Assembly (NCBI RefSeq): GCF_000316645.1
Contig: NC_019684.1
Coordinates: forward strand, 1,116,001 to 1,180,000
DNA from: Nostoc sp. PCC 7524
GTDB taxonomy: Bacteria > Cyanobacteriota > Cyanobacteriia > Cyanobacteriales > Nostocaceae
Reading direction: 5' to 3'
Length of the DNA stretch: 64,000 bases
A program made the translations under genes and the position numbers. Below the pieces are notes generated by a model that was given only the letters and a program-made list of their open reading frames with translations, had not been told where the DNA came from and did not search any database. Shown here piece by piece: positions 46,180 through 59,249 of this stretch. Position 1 is the first letter of the stretch. Each line of letters begins with the position of its first letter.

Positions 46180-48501
46180 TTAATCCATTTTTTGCAACTG
46201 CGCTACTCTAGGATCAATAATTTTCTGCCCCAAACTAGCAAATTTAATTGCTACAGAAACTTTATTTCCTTCTCCAAAAACGTGAGTTATTTCACCTATA
46301 CCAAAAGTTTTATGTAATACTCGCTCGCCGACTCGCCAATTTTGTGTAGCTGCTGGCTTACCATTACCTACCGCAGTTTTAGTATAAGTTTGACGCATCT
46401 TACTTTGGGTAGCTAATAATTCTGCGGGTAGCTCATCGAGAAATTGCGATCGCAGGGCAGGTTCTCGTGTACCATATAAGCGGCGTTCACGGGCGAATGA
46501 TAAGTGTAGTCTCTCTTGGGCGCGGGTAATTCCCACATAACACAGGCGGCGCTCTTCTTCTAAGGCGGCAGGATCATTCATGGAACGGTAGTTGGGGAAT
46601 AGTCCCTGTTCTAACCCCACTAAAAACACCACAGGAAATTCTAAGCCTTTGGATGCGTGCAATGTCATCAAGGAAACGGCTGTTTGTCCTTCTTTTAAGT
46701 TATCTAAATCAGAACTGAGGGCGGTACTTTGCAAGAAATCTGTTAAAGAAACATTTTCACTTTCTTCTTGAAATTGCAGCACCGCGTTGTAAAGTTCCTG
46801 GACGTTTTGGATTCTATCTTCCGCTTCGTCTGTACCTTGACTTTGCAAGTCCTGCACGTAACCAGAATCATCTAAAATGCCCGTGACTAACTCGGAAACG
46901 GGAACTGTGGCAATTTCTCCTTGCCAACGATTAATCATTTGGGCAAAGTTATTTACAGCTTTGGCAGAACGCCCCGCTAAGGTATTAACTGAGGTTTCAT
47001 CACTCAATATTTCCCAAAGGGTTGTGCCTAATTGCTGGGAAGCGTTAACTAAATTATCAATAGTGGCTTTACCAATACCACGGCGGGGTGTATTAATAAC
47101 TCGTAATAAACTGACTGTATCAGATGGGTTAGCGATCGCTCTTAAATAAGCTAAGACATCTTTAATTTCTTTACGATCATAAAACTTCATCCCCCCGACA
47201 ACTGTGTAAGGAATTTGATTCCTAACTAACAATTCTTCAAAGGGGCGAGATTGGGCATTGGTACGATAAAGAATGGCAAAACTGCCCCAATTCAATTCCG
47301 GATTTTGGTGTTCTAAGGTGCGAATTTGCCTAATCACAAATTCTGCTTCCTCTAATTCATCATCTGCCTTGTGACAATAAATTTGCTCACCTGCTCCCCG
47401 TGTCGGCTTAAGGACTTTATCGATGCGTTGGGTGTTATTTTCAATTAATTCATTAGCGGCTTGCAGAATATTTTCACAAGAACGATAGTTTTCTTCTAAC
47501 TTCACCATTGTTCTAGTGTCTGCATCTGGCAAACCATCACCAAAGTCATTTTGAAATTCTAACAAGATGGTGAAATCTGCCATTCTAAAACTGTAAATAG
47601 ATTGGTCAGCATCACCCACAACAAACACTGAGCGATTTTGCCAATTCCATTCACTTTTTTTATCTTCACCATTCGTCACCAACAGGCGAATCAAATCATA
47701 TTGAGTGCGGTTGGTATCTTGATATTCATCGACAAGAATATGACCAAATTTGCGATGCCAATACCCTAAAACCTGCTCATTTTGTTGAAATAATCTGGTA
47801 GGAACCAGAATTAAATCATCAAAATCGAGGGCATTGTTTTGTGTCAATCTATCTTGATAACGATTATAGACATCAGCAATTACTCTGCCGCGATAATTAG
47901 GTTGTTCTTTTTCAAATTCTTGTGGTGACAAGCCTTGGTTTTTGGCGTTACTGATGGCGTAACGCACAGAACGGGGTTCAAACTTTTTATCGTCTAAATT
48001 TAATTGTTTAGTGACAATCTCTTTAATGAGACTTTGCACATCAGATTCATCAAAAATAGAGAAATTACGATCCCATTTTCTGCCTTTTTCATCTTGATAT
48101 TTTTCAATATCAAAGCGGAGAATTCGCGAAAACAGACTGTGGAAAGTACCACACCACAACTCTTTAATGGTATCTTTATAAACACGCGATCGCAGTTTAG
48201 TTTGTTCGTATTCTGGCAGCAACTCTAACCGTTGACCATATTCTGCCATAGCCAACTGTTCAGCAAACAACTTCTGAATCCGTTCTTTCATTTCCCGTGC
48301 GGCTTTGTTAGTGAAAGTCACCGCCAAGATGTTTTCAGGAGCGACACGGTGTTTGAGAATCAAGTTAGCAATTCGGTAAGTTAAGGCGCGTGTTTTACCC
48401 GAACCAGCACCAGCCACAACTAACAAAGGGCCACAGTGATGTTCCACGGCTTGACGTTGGCTGGGATTGAGGTGACTGAGAAAGTCGATGCTTGTAGTCA
48501 T
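46180..48501 (-). CDS. pcrA: ATP-dependent DNA helicase PcrA/UvrD
   Basis: This superfamily 1A helicase acts in nucleotide excision repair and replication restart. Motifs: Q motif LNPSQRQAVEHHCGPLLVVA, Walker A AGAGSGKTRALTYRIANL, LAVTFTNKAAREMK, Walker B ILVDEYQDTNRTQY, VGDADQSIYSFRMAD, TMVKLEENYRS, and the C-terminal VSLMTLHASKGLEFPVVFLV. The C-terminal Tudor-like tail, WRVGERVLHKTFGIGEITHV, marks PcrA. The ATG at 48501 (MTTSIDFLSH) was chosen over a TTG 12 codons upstream that sits in heptamer repeat DNA. Length about 773 residues, normal. Confidence 0.95.
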   Translation of the reverse strand: MTTSIDFLSHLNPSQRQAVEHHCGPLLVVAGAGSGKTRALTYRIANLILKHRVAPENILAVTFTNKAAREMKERIQKLFAEQLAMAEYGQRLELLPEYEQTKLRSRVYKDTIKELWCGTFHSLFSRILRFDIEKYQDEKGRKWDRNFSIFDESDVQSLIKEIVTKQLNLDDKKFEPRSVRYAISNAKNQGLSPQEFEKEQPNYRGRVIADVYNRYQDRLTQNNALDFDDLILVPTRLFQQNEQVLGYWHRKFGHILVDEYQDTNRTQYDLIRLLVTNGEDKKSEWNWQNRSVFVVGDADQSIYSFRMADFTILLEFQNDFGDGLPDADTRTMVKLEENYRSCENILQAANELIENNTQRIDKVLKPTRGAGEQIYCHKADDELEEAEFVIRQIRTLEHQNPELNWGSFAILYRTNAQSRPFEELLVRNQIPYTVVGGMKFYDRKEIKDVLAYLRAIANPSDTVSLLRVINTPRRGIGKATIDNLVNASQQLGTTLWEILSDETSVNTLAGRSAKAVNNFAQMINRWQGEIATVPVSELVTGILDDSGYVQDLQSQGTDEAEDRIQNVQELYNAVLQFQEESENVSLTDFLQSTALSSDLDNLKEGQTAVSLMTLHASKGLEFPVVFLVGLEQGLFPNYRSMNDPAALEEERRLCYVGITRAQERLHLSFARERRLYGTREPALRSQFLDELPAELLATQSKMRQTYTKTAVGNGKPAATQNWRVGERVLHKTFGIGEITHVFGEGNKVSVAIKFASLGQKIIDPRVAQLQKMD

Positions 48502-48528
48502 GGTGTGAGGAGTGCTGATAACTTCGTC

Positions 48529-48646
48529 AATAGTCAAGAGTCAATAGTCATTAGTCCATAGTCAATAGTCATTAGTCAACAGGCCATAAGCTTCCTTGTC
48601 TCCCTTACTCCCAGTCCCCAGTCCCCAATCCCCAATCCCCAATTCA
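48529..48646. repeat. AATAGTC heptamers and CCCCAGT/CCCCAAT array
   Basis: Two heptamer families lie between the kinase and helicase genes: ATAGTCA/TTAGTCA-type units (48529-48577) and five copies of CCCCAGT/CCCCAAT (48608-48642). Confidence 0.7.
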
Positions 48647-50368
48647 CTCCTGCACCGTCAATGGTAAGTTAACTGTAAACGTCGAACCAACTCCTGGTTG
48701 ACTTTGCACCACAATCTCACCACCCATCATCTGACAAAAGTGGCGACTAATAGCTAAACCTAGCCCTGTACCACCATATTTTTTTGTAGTCGAGGTATCA
48801 CCTTGGATAAAGGGTTGAAATAACTGTTGCTGTTGAGCGGGAGACATCCCAATACCTGTATCGCTAACGGTGAACGTCATCATTCCCAAGGGAGCTTCTA
48901 GGGAGAAGTTTTGTTTATCGTGCTTCACTGTTAGCGTTATCTTGCCGTTAGTGGTAAATTTAGCAGCGTTACTTAATAAATTTAATAATACTTGCCGCAT
49001 CCTGGTTTGATCGGCGTACATTGTACCTAGATATTCATCATAATCAACTTCTAAGACATTGCCATTTTTTTCTATAGCTGGTTTGACTGTGAGGACAACG
49101 TTATTAATTAGTGTGGCAATCTCAAACGTCTCTGGGTAGAGAGTCATTTTCTCGGCTTCAATTTTAGATAAGTCGAGGATGTCGTTAATTAGTTCCAGTA
49201 AATGTCTACCAGCCGAGTTGATGGTTTCTAAGTCGGTGATGAAGTCTCCCGATAAATTGAGATCCGTTGCATCATCTTGTAGTAGTTGACTTAAGCCAAT
49301 CACTGCGTTTAAGGGTGTGCGTAACTCATGACTGACATTGGCTAAAAATCTACTCTTGGCTTTACTAGCAGCTTCGGCTAATTCTTTGGCTTGTTCTAGT
49401 TCTCTAGTGCGTTCTGATACTCTCTCAATCAGCCGATTCAGTGATTTTGCGAGTAAGCCTATTTCATCTTCTGTGGTGACTGGTGCGCGTAAATCAAAAT
49501 TATGTTTCCGTGCAACTTGTTCAGCTACTTGGGTGACGATGATTACAGGTTCAGCGATCGCGCGACTGGTGCGCCATGCTATGATGGCGGCGATCGCTAC
49601 TGACACCAGCATACTCACCATCACAATTATTCTCTCAACTCCTTTGGCTTGCTCAACATCTATTTGCCTTTTTCGCTCTTGTTCTTCGGCAGTTCTGAGG
49701 ATGTTGGTCAATTTTTCGGATAAATTATCTAGTTGTATGGCTGTGTAGCCACGCATTATTTGCAATAACTGCTCTCGGACTACACCCACTTGTTTTGACT
49801 CTACAGGCTGTTGAGTGTTCTGCAAAACAGCATCTATCTGATCAACGTAAGATTTTAAGTTCCAAGCATAATCTTGTAATAGAGCCTTTAAATTAGCACT
49901 CGTTGCTGCTAATGCGTATTGGGGCGCATCTTTGATATACTTGTCAAGTTTCTGCTCTAGGTTTTTGGCTGTCTCTACATTCCTCAAAAATTCGGCTTTT
50001 TTCGCTGGTAGTCGTTGTGGATCTTCCAATAAAGCCACTATATTGGAGCTATGCAGTTGCGCTCCAATCACAGCATTTTTGTAATCACTCAGGAGTTGGC
50101 GTTGTTCCTGAGCTTGATTGAATTGCCTAATTTCTCTTCCCCGGTAGTAGTTGGCAATAACTAATCCAGTAAGTGAGCCAAAAAACCCGATACCAATCGC
50201 TACAAAGTAGCCATAGCCAATTTTTTGATGTATGCGCCAGGAACTAGCTTTGAGTTTCCCTCGTGAAGGAAATTCTATAGTTGGGAGTTCATCTATGGAT
50301 GGCTCTTCTACTGACACTTTTTCGCCTTCTAAACTGTTGTCAACAGGGATTGGCTGTTGAGTTTGCAT
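48644..50368 (-). CDS. Membrane-bound HAMP histidine kinase
   Basis: This 574-residue kinase has a membrane helix at about 50-70 ([20 protein letters not shown]) and a second at about 247-265 ([20 protein letters not shown]). Between them is an about 175-residue helical sensing region (four-helix or CHASE3-like). A HAMP domain (270-320), a coiled coil, HisKA with [20 protein letters not shown] and a HATPase ([38 protein letters not shown]) follow. All ATP boxes are intact. The ligand is unknown and no response regulator is adjacent. It could respond to membrane or periplasmic stimuli. Confidence 0.92.
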   Translation of the reverse strand: MQTQQPIPVDNSLEGEKVSVEEPSIDELPTIEFPSRGKLKASSWRIHQKIGYGYFVAIGIGFFGSLTGLVIANYYRGREIRQFNQAQEQRQLLSDYKNAVIGAQLHSSNIVALLEDPQRLPAKKAEFLRNVETAKNLEQKLDKYIKDAPQYALAATSANLKALLQDYAWNLKSYVDQIDAVLQNTQQPVESKQVGVVREQLLQIMRGYTAIQLDNLSEKLTNILRTAEEQERKRQIDVEQAKGVERIIVMVSMLVSVAIAAIIAWRTSRAIAEPVIIVTQVAEQVARKHNFDLRAPVTTEDEIGLLAKSLNRLIERVSERTRELEQAKELAEAASKAKSRFLANVSHELRTPLNAVIGLSQLLQDDATDLNLSGDFITDLETINSAGRHLLELINDILDLSKIEAEKMTLYPETFEIATLINNVVLTVKPAIEKNGNVLEVDYDEYLGTMYADQTRMRQVLLNLLSNAAKFTTNGKITLTVKHDKQNFSLEAPLGMMTFTVSDTGIGMSPAQQQQLFQPFIQGDTSTTKKYGGTGLGLAISRHFCQMMGGEIVVQSQPGVGSTFTVNLPLTVQE

Positions 50369-50937
50369 CCCTCAAATCTCCTTATCCCTCCCGCAAAAAC
50401 CACCAAATCAGTCTAATTTGTCTAACTACTGCCAATGTCAATTAACACCTACATTATCTTCTTTTATAACAAGCGCAAATAATTGCTTTCTAGATAATTC
50501 GCATGACTTCATGACATTTGAGTCGTTTTGATATGAATTTTTACACTGATGCTTTGCCGCACCCTAGAGTAATCTTTTGTGCCATTAGTTAGCAATTTCC
50601 TATGTTAAGTTTTTCTGAAAACGTCTTACTAAACTCTTTGGTGAAGATCAGTAATTTCAAAGGTATTGCAGCCCTAACTATGCTACCACTTTACATTAGT
50701 CTAACCAATTTCAACTATTGTGAGTCTGACTTTTGGCAAGCTCCGCAAATAGCTTTTACTATTTTCTAGGAATTATTCCGGAAAATATAGGACTCTTCTT
50801 TGATTTTTGGAAAACCTGTAGCTGACAAAAATCCGGATATGGTGCTGATTTAATCGAAAAAACCTCTGCCTGTTAACTTTCGGGCAGAGGTTGTTGAGTA
50901 ATTGTTGATCTTACTACTAAATTCAACTATCTGAAAT
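50369..50937. other. Intergenic region upstream of the kinase
   Basis: AT-rich; a metK terminator lies at 50861-50892. A CGCACCCTAG-like half-repeat occurs near 50558. No coding frame is recognised. Confidence 0.4.
50861..50892 (-). terminator. Rho-independent terminator of metK
   Basis: On the minus strand AACCTCTGCC pairs perfectly with GGCAGAGGTT across a 12-nt loop, followed by TTTT, 46 bp past the metK stop. Confidence 0.85.
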
Positions 50938-52212
50938 TTACTTGAGCGCCTGAGCGATCGCAGCTGAGAGTGAATGATTCACCGCTTGCTTTAATAATTC
51001 CGCCTTATCGGTGCGTTCCCAAGGCAAATCTAAGTCATCCCGACCAAAGTGTCCGTAAGCCGCGACGTCCTGATAAAAACGTCCGCCTCTTTCACTTGGT
51101 AAGTTCTGTAAGTTGAAAGCATGAATAATCCCCGCCGGACGGAGTTCAAAGTTCTGCTTGACTAATTCCAGCAAGGTTTGATCATCGACTTTGCCAGTGC
51201 CGAAGGTATCGAGAAAAATGCTCACAGGTCGCGCTACACCAATAGCGTAACTCAACTGAACTTCACATTTGTCGGCTAAACCAGCCGCAACAATGTTTTT
51301 GGCCACATAGCGAGCCGCATAAGCAGCCGAACGGTCTACCTTTGTGGGGTCTTTACCAGAGAAAGCACCACCACCATGTCGTGAATAACCACCGTAGGTA
51401 TCCACAATAATTTTCCGTCCGGTCAAACCAGAATCACCTTGAGGGCCACCAATGACAAATTTACCGGTGGGGTTAACTAAAAACCGTGTTTCTTGCCCTG
51501 GTTTAATTTCCAGGTCACTAAACACTGGTGTAACTACAGCCGTCCACAGGTCTTGTTTAATTTTGGCTTGAACTGCTGCCTCATCAGTAATCTCGCCGAT
51601 GGTGGCTGTATGCTGGGTAGAAATGAGAATGGTATCAATCCCTACAGGGCGACCGTCTTCATAAATGACGGTGACTTGGGTTTTCCCATCAGGACGGAGA
51701 TAGGGTAAGTCCCCTGTTTTCCGCACTGCGGCTAGCCGGCGAGCAATGCGGTGAGCTAGACTCACGGGTAAGGGCATCAGTTCTGGGGTTTCGTTACAAG
51801 CAAAACCAAACATGATTCCTTGATCACCAGCACCAATAGTATCAAATAGTTCTTCACTATCTTGCTGACGGGTTTCGTGAGCAGTGTCAACGCCTTGGGC
51901 AATATCTGGTGATTGTTCATCTAAAGCTACAATCACACTGGTACTGTTGGCAGAAAAGCCATTATCAGCATCAATATAGCCAATTTCCGCAATTTTCTTG
52001 CGGGCAATATTGACATAATTGACGTTGGCTTTAGTAGTGATTTCACCAGTGATTAATACTAAACCAGTGTTAACCACCACTTCGGCCGCCACCCGGCTAG
52101 TAGGGTCTTGTGTAAGTAAAGTGTCTAAAATCGTATCAGAAATCTGATCGCAGATTTTATCAGGATGACCTTCGGTAACTGACTCGGAGGTAAATAAGTA
52201 GCGTTGAGACAA
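50938..52212 (-). CDS. metK: S-adenosylmethionine synthetase
   Basis: MetK makes S-adenosylmethionine from methionine and ATP. Signatures: [75 protein letters not shown] and [20 protein letters not shown]; the lysines and the ATP-binding HPDK are intact. The start is the TTG at 52212: GGAGG lies eight bases upstream (52221-52225, minus strand), and orthologues begin [11 protein letters not shown]. The ATG at 52242 gives extra residues without homology. About 424 residues. Ends with a strong hairpin terminator. No SAM riboswitch was seen before it. Confidence 0.96.
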   Translation of the reverse strand: MSQRYLFTSESVTEGHPDKICDQISDTILDTLLTQDPTSRVAAEVVVNTGLVLITGEITTKANVNYVNIARKKIAEIGYIDADNGFSANSTSVIVALDEQSPDIAQGVDTAHETRQQDSEELFDTIGAGDQGIMFGFACNETPELMPLPVSLAHRIARRLAAVRKTGDLPYLRPDGKTQVTVIYEDGRPVGIDTILISTQHTATIGEITDEAAVQAKIKQDLWTAVVTPVFSDLEIKPGQETRFLVNPTGKFVIGGPQGDSGLTGRKIIVDTYGGYSRHGGGAFSGKDPTKVDRSAAYAARYVAKNIVAAGLADKCEVQLSYAIGVARPVSIFLDTFGTGKVDDQTLLELVKQNFELRPAGIIHAFNLQNLPSERGGRFYQDVAAYGHFGRDDLDLPWERTDKAELLKQAVNHSLSAAIAQALK

Positions 52213-52385
52213 AGAGTATTCCTCCTCTAAAAGTATTTTCACTGACTAAATCTTTAGTGCAGCTACTAATTCTAATTACTGAAATCATAACAATATTGGC
52301 ATATTCGGTAGTTAGTATTTTGTTCTTTAAGAAAAAACATTGATGACTTACGTAGATTTCATAAATTAGGGAATAGGCAATAGCC

Positions 52386-52416
52386 AAAAAAAAAGGGAGT
52401 GTTTTCAACCACTCCC
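52386..52416 (-). terminator. Rho-independent terminator of prk
   Basis: On the minus strand GGGAGTG-(8-nt loop)-CACTCCC is followed by nine T, 28 bp after the prk stop. Confidence 0.9.
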
Positions 52417-52443
52417 AAGATTTTTGACACAAACACTGCTGTT

Positions 52444-53448
52444 TTAAACCTGAACTGCAAGCTTTGCTTCTTTTGCTGTTAAACGCTCGTAAGTAGCACG
52501 CATTTTTAAACCTGTTAGCACTTGGAACAAACCAGTACCGTTGTTGGAGCCTGGATACTCACGGTGTTGGAGTAATAAATGAGTCATTTCACCTTGGTAC
52601 TTAGTCGAGGTGTTGCTCAGATGGGTTTCGATGTAAATGACTTCTTCTAGGTTATCAAATTGACCGTCTACCTCTAGAACTGAGACATAACGACCGTAGT
52701 AAACATCGGAACCGTAGTACATTTGCATACCGGGGTAGGAGCAGGTGAGCTTCCGTCCACAAGGTGTCCATTGGATGGTTGAGCCTTCATCAAACAGGTA
52801 AGCTGGCTCAAAGCCTTCCTTGCCTTCCCGTTGTAGCATTCTTACCCGCAATACTTTGCGGTCTGTATCGTTTTTGATCAGGTTGGTTGGCAATACTTGT
52901 AGAACCACATCGGCGAATTCTCTTTGTGGTTCGATATATTTTTGGAAATCGGGTTTGCGGGAGTTGATGGCGGCTAAGACATCTTCATAGCGATGGCCTC
53001 TTTCTGCCATGTCACGCTGGATTTTCCAGGCAATTTTTACTTCGTCGCTGATATCGAAGTAAACGCTAAAGTCGAGGAGCGATCGCACCCGTTCATCATA
53101 TAAAGGATGTAGACCCTCAACCACTATAATGTGATTTGGCTCTACGATTTCCGGTGGATCGATCATGCCGGTTTCGTGGTTATAAATCGGCTTATTAATC
53201 GCTTGACCTTCTTTGAGAGCCTTGATTTGCTCGTACATTAGGTCAAAATTGTTCGCCCTGGGGTCAAGTGCAGTTATCCCGGTTTCTTTGCGTTGTTTAC
53301 GATCCAAGCAATGATAGTCATCTAAACAGATCACTGTCATTAACTCTTCGCCAAACAAATCTGTCAATCGACGCAAAAACGTAGATTTCCCGCATCCGGA
53401 GTCTCCGGCTACTCCAATTAGTACCACGCGTTCCGGCTTACTTGTCAT
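52444..53448 (-). CDS. prk: Phosphoribulokinase
   Basis: Prk phosphorylates ribulose-5-phosphate in the Calvin cycle. The P-loop GVAGDSGCGKSTFLRRL and VICLDDYHCLDR hold Cys19 and Cys41, the redox pair that is oxidised by dark regulation and sits in the GAPDH-CP12-PRK complex. Also seen: EGLHPLYDERVRSLLDFSVY, ADVVLQVLPTNL and the C-terminal Cys pair in TPCGRKLTCSYP. At 334 residues it is a normal cyanobacterial length. The start has GAGGAG five bases upstream. It is followed by its own terminator, so it is transcribed alone; petH starts divergently 0.9 kb away. Confidence 0.97.
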   Translation of the reverse strand: MTSKPERVVLIGVAGDSGCGKSTFLRRLTDLFGEELMTVICLDDYHCLDRKQRKETGITALDPRANNFDLMYEQIKALKEGQAINKPIYNHETGMIDPPEIVEPNHIIVVEGLHPLYDERVRSLLDFSVYFDISDEVKIAWKIQRDMAERGHRYEDVLAAINSRKPDFQKYIEPQREFADVVLQVLPTNLIKNDTDRKVLRVRMLQREGKEGFEPAYLFDEGSTIQWTPCGRKLTCSYPGMQMYYGSDVYYGRYVSVLEVDGQFDNLEEVIYIETHLSNTSTKYQGEMTHLLLQHREYPGSNNGTGLFQVLTGLKMRATYERLTAKEAKLAVQV

Positions 53449-55625
<2,177 letters not shown>

Positions 55626-55749
55626 GTTAGTCATTAGTCCACAGTATGAAGACTGAGACGACTGACAAAAACAACTAACAAAAGATAATCTGTAGGGTGG
55701 GTGAATAACTCACCCTACAATTGTTATTGGTGAAATTGGGTGCAAGCTT

Positions 55750-57039
55750 GTGGGTGTAAAGCTGGGAATTTTAGGATTAGGTACGGTAGGAACGGGGACG
55801 GTGCAGTTACTACAAGATGCACCTGGTCGTCACCCGTTGTTACAAGAAATAGAAATTTATCGGGTGGGAGTACGATCGCTCGATAAATCCCGTGATGTGA
55901 ATTTACCTGCACAGGTCATCACTACAGATTTAGAAGCAATTGTCAATGATCCAGCAATAGATATAATTGTGGAAGTCATGGGGGGGTTAGAACCAGCGCG
56001 ATCGCTAATTCTCCAAGCCCTGAAAAACGGTAAACACGTTGTTACCGCCAATAAAGCCGCCATTTCTCGCTTTGGGGCAGAAATTTTCACAACTGCCAAT
56101 CAAGCCGGGTTATACGTCATGCTAGAGGCGGCTGTGGGGGGTGGAATTCCGGTAATTCAACCCTTGAAACAGGCTTTGAGTGTCAACCGGATTCATACCG
56201 TGACTGGGATTGTCAACGGTACAACTAACTACATCCTCACCCGGATGCAAACCGAAGGTAGTGATTTTGGTGATGTGTTGGCAGATGCTCAACGCTTAGG
56301 TTACGCGGAAGCTGACCCCACCGCCGATGTTGATGGCTTAGATGCAGGTGATAAAATTGCGATTTTGGCATCCTTGGCTTTTGGGGGACGGATTCGCTTA
56401 GAGGATGTGTATTGTGAGGGGATTCGGCAAGTTAGTAAAACCGATATTGCCTATGCAGAGAAATTGGGCTTTGTGATTAAATTACTAGCGATCGCCACCA
56501 ACCACGTTAGCGATACCTCACAATTATCTGTGAGAGTTCATCCCACCTTCGTACCCAAGGCACATCCTTTAGCTAGTATTAACGGTGTTTATAACGCCAT
56601 TCTCGTAGAAGGAGAACCCATCGGCCAGGTAATGTTTTTCGGCCCTGGTGCGGGTGCGGGTGCTACTGCTAGCGCGGTTACTTCCGATATTTTAAGTTTA
56701 GTAGCTGCATTGAAAAGTAATACCGCCGCCCCCAATCCCCTATTAACCTGTAGACATGAGGATTATTGTCAAATTGCGCCCATATCAGACCTCGTAAGCC
56801 GATTTTATGCCCGATTCCTCACCAAAGACCAATCCGGTGTCATTGGTAAACTGGGTACTTGCTTCGGTAATCATGATGTGAGTTTAGAGTCAATTGTCCA
56901 AACAGGTTTTCAGGGACAATTAGCGGAGATTGTCGTAGTGACTCACGATGTCAGGGAAGGTGATTTTCGCCAAGCTTTGGCAGAAATTCAAAGTCTAGAA
57001 GCGGTTGATAGTATTCCTAGTATTCTGCGAGTGTTGTAA
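55750..57039 (+). CDS. hom: Homoserine dehydrogenase
   Basis: This 429-residue enzyme reduces aspartate semialdehyde to homoserine in threonine/methionine synthesis. The N-terminal NAD(P) site is KLGILGLGTVGTGTVQLLQD; GKHVVTANKAAIS and GGGIPVIQPLKQAL are conserved. The catalytic part contains GIVNGTTNYILTRMQTEG and ADPTADVDGLDAGDKIAI (catalytic Lys/Asp pair). A C-terminal ACT domain (about 350-429, TKDQSGVIGKLGTCFGNHDV) is the feedback site. The start is GTG at 55750, with no strong ribosome site. It lies downstream of petH but 124 bp away, and its 3' end runs into heptamer repeats. Confidence 0.94.
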   Translation: MGVKLGILGLGTVGTGTVQLLQDAPGRHPLLQEIEIYRVGVRSLDKSRDVNLPAQVITTDLEAIVNDPAIDIIVEVMGGLEPARSLILQALKNGKHVVTANKAAISRFGAEIFTTANQAGLYVMLEAAVGGGIPVIQPLKQALSVNRIHTVTGIVNGTTNYILTRMQTEGSDFGDVLADAQRLGYAEADPTADVDGLDAGDKIAILASLAFGGRIRLEDVYCEGIRQVSKTDIAYAEKLGFVIKLLAIATNHVSDTSQLSVRVHPTFVPKAHPLASINGVYNAILVEGEPIGQVMFFGPGAGAGATASAVTSDILSLVAALKSNTAAPNPLLTCRHEDYCQIAPISDLVSRFYARFLTKDQSGVIGKLGTCFGNHDVSLESIVQTGFQGQLAEIVVVTHDVREGDFRQALAEIQSLEAVDSIPSILRVL

Positions 57040-57076
57040 TTGGGCAGCTAGGAGGGGGTAGGGAGATGAGGAATTA

Positions 57077-57175
57077 CATAAATGAGTAATGAGTAGTGAG
57101 TAATGAGTAATGAGTAATGAGTAATGAGTAGTGAGTAATACCCATTATTTATTACTCATTACTTCAAAAATAACT
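57077..57175. repeat. GTAATGA heptamer array
   Basis: Tandem units GAGTAAT/GAGTAGT (57082-57138) face a partly inverted TATTTATTACTCATTACTTC stretch (57147-57166). It follows the hom gene and can fold back like the repeat at 14527. Confidence 0.7.
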
Positions 57176-57215
57176 ATTGCCTATTGCCTATTCCCTATTG
57201 CCTATTGCCTGTTAA

Positions 57216-57247
57216 AAATGGTCAAGCAAATAAATGCTTGACCATTT
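57216..57247 (-). terminator. Rho-independent terminator of the CAAD gene
   Basis: A perfect 13-bp stem AAATGGTCAAGCA/TGCTTGACCATTT with a six-base loop; the minus-strand exit reads TTTTTAAC. It lies 36 bp beyond the stop of the minus-strand CAAD gene. Confidence 0.8.
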
Positions 57248-57282
57248 GATGATTGTCTATAGCCTGTAGTAGCTGTCAGAAA

Positions 57283-57732
57283 TTAGCTTTCTTGACCGTC
57301 CTTACCAACTACTTGCGACTTTAAGGTTGTGATTTCATTGTTTAGCTCTTTTCTGGTTGAAGCTTTGAGTAAGTAGCGATAGACAAACCAAGCAGAGTAA
57401 CCAATACCAATCAATTCAAAAGTTGGTGCTACCAAAGGAATATCGTTTAAAGCGTCCAATACTGCCAATAGTACCCTGACTGCAACTAATGATCCCACAA
57501 TTAAGCCAACGCTTACTAGGGGCTGCTTGTATTGATTAAAAAAGTTACCTACGTAATCAGGCAGAGTTGCTAAAAATTCAGAAATTTTTTCTCCGTATTG
57601 TACCCATTGCTCTTGAGACTGCACAGGAGGCTGGAGTTTCGTAATAGTTCCTGTTTGGTTGTTGATATCTGGCACTGTTGCCTCTTTGGATTGGGTTTCT
57701 GCGAATTGCGGTTCTTGCATTTTCACTTCCAT
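57283..57732 (-). CDS. CAAD-domain membrane protein (CURT1-like)
   Basis: A 149-residue protein with a disordered polar N-terminus (about 1-55). A CAAD domain of two membrane helices follows (LVSVGLIVGSLVAVRVLLAV; LIGIGYSAWFVYRYLL) with amphipathic helices around them. The YKQPLVSVGLIVGSLVAVRV and YSAWFVYRYLLKASTRKELN signatures match. CAAD proteins are thylakoid membrane proteins related to CURT1, which curves thylakoids in plants, and the domain is also fused to some aminoacyl-tRNA synthetases. Here it is free-standing. The 13-bp hairpin downstream shows it is monocistronic. Confidence 0.85.
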   Translation of the reverse strand: MEVKMQEPQFAETQSKEATVPDINNQTGTITKLQPPVQSQEQWVQYGEKISEFLATLPDYVGNFFNQYKQPLVSVGLIVGSLVAVRVLLAVLDALNDIPLVAPTFELIGIGYSAWFVYRYLLKASTRKELNNEITTLKSQVVGKDGQES

Positions 57733-58479
57733 TAATTTGACAGTTGAGGTTCTCTAATTCGGACAATTACAACCAAAAGGCTGTTGATTGGGCAATGCAC
57801 TCGTGCATCAAACTGAGTTTAGGAACAGGGTTTTGTGTCTTATAACCATAATTGCCCCTCACATCTACTGCATCAACTACAAGGTAGAAACTCAGTAGGC
57901 GGATAGAAGTCAGAAGGCTAGAGGATGTAATAAAATCAGGGGCTTTCTGAGTTTTGTTGTCGTGAATCAACTGGAATCCTCAGGTTGTCATTATCCTAGG
58001 CTGTGTCAGTTGCTCATCATCGTACTTATACAGTACAGATCATGCAAAAATCACTCCACCTCTCATTTATATAAGCACAAACGCTGATTTCATCTGAATA
58101 TTAAAGCTATCTTAAGCCGTGTTCGTCAATCAACGTCTTGGTTCTGGATACTGATACTTAATAAAAATTTGGACTCATTACAAAATCCAGAAGTTGGTAT
58201 TCCAAAGTTAAACAGTCTGTCTATCTAGCTTTTGGCTCTAGATGCCATAACTTACTGAGTGACCAACTGCTTTCAGGATTAAGTAACGAAAAATTAAAGT
58301 TTGGGAGTTATGTTAGGATTTGCTGACATTGTGTCCAGTTGTGTTTCTCAAAGCCTTAACAAGACACGCAATATAATTGGGGGTAGGTGAAGGGTAAGAC
58401 TGGCTAACACCCAGTGACTCTTAACCCAAATTGCTCCACCCCATCTTTTGTTTCTTAAAATTAGCTGACTTAGTGAAGC
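57733..58479. other. Intergenic region
   Basis: AT-rich. It contains no recognised gene, repeat or hairpin; the 67-codon minus-strand frame at 57767-57970 is unsupported. Confidence 0.4.
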
Positions 58480-58938
58480 CTAGTCCCAATCAGGAATTTG
58501 TTCACCTTCTTCGCCACCGACACCGATCGCAGTGTGATAGATTTCTGCATCAGTGATGGTGAGGTTTTCCATTGATGCACCATACACGTTGGAATCGAAA
58601 ACATGAGCGCGAGTCATGTTGGCGTTGTTGAGATTGGCTTTTTTGAAGTTGACGTTAGTCAAAAAGGCGGCGGTTAAGTTCGCTCCTTTCAAGTTAGCGT
58701 CTGTGAAATCAGCGCCTTCGAGGTTAGCACCAGAAAGGTTTGCGCCAGCAAGATTAGCGCCTCGTAAATCAGCACCAATCAAATGAGCGCCATTGAGGTT
58801 CATGCCTGATAGATTACACCCAACACATTCCCCAGTTGATAATAACCGTTGTAAGTCTTGCGGATTCCCAGCTTTGACTGAGTTAACAAAAAATAGGGGA
58901 GTGGCTAAGGCGACAGCTGCTAATAGCTTAAGTTTCAT
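58480..58938 (-). CDS. Exported pentapeptide-repeat protein
   Basis: This 152-residue protein has an N-terminal signal peptide (MKLKLLAAVALATPLFFVNS then VKA). Pentapeptide repeats of the A(D/N)LxGAN type follow (LIGADLRGANLAGANLSGAN; LEGADFTDANLKGANLTAAF), forming a right-handed beta helix. Two cysteines near the cut site (ECVGC) may form a disulphide or bind metal. The protein should lie in the thylakoid lumen or periplasm. Many similar cyanobacterial proteins have no known role. It is transcribed alone. Confidence 0.85.
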   Translation of the reverse strand: MKLKLLAAVALATPLFFVNSVKAGNPQDLQRLLSTGECVGCNLSGMNLNGAHLIGADLRGANLAGANLSGANLEGADFTDANLKGANLTAAFLTNVNFKKANLNNANMTRAHVFDSNVYGASMENLTITDAEIYHTAIGVGGEEGEQIPDWD

Positions 58939-59249
58939 AATTTCCCCCTTTCTCCTGAATTTACGTCCGTTCTTTTCCTCACGTTTCTATTATCTCACTA
59001 ACTTTCAAAACAATGTTGATTTAAATCACAATTTGCTTTTCTAGATAACAGGTGTATTTGTGAGGCTGAAAAGATGATTGGCTATGGTTTATAGCCATTG
59101 ATCATCTATATTTTAGGCATAAATACTTGTTTTAATTTAATATTAAATATCGTTAAGAAAATGTATCATTAGATATACTTTTCCGGAGAACAAATTTTCA
59201 GTATTTACCTATGCAAAAATATCACCAATACCAGTAAAAACAATGTATA
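58939..59249. other. Intergenic region
   Basis: AT-rich spacer between the pentapeptide and hydrolase genes; no gene or strong hairpin recognised. Confidence 0.4.

Noticed and set aside
52213..52443. SAM riboswitch before metK
   Set aside because: The leader is short and AT-rich with no conserved SAM-box helices visible.
57767..57970. 67-codon minus frame
   Set aside because: No good start and no motif.
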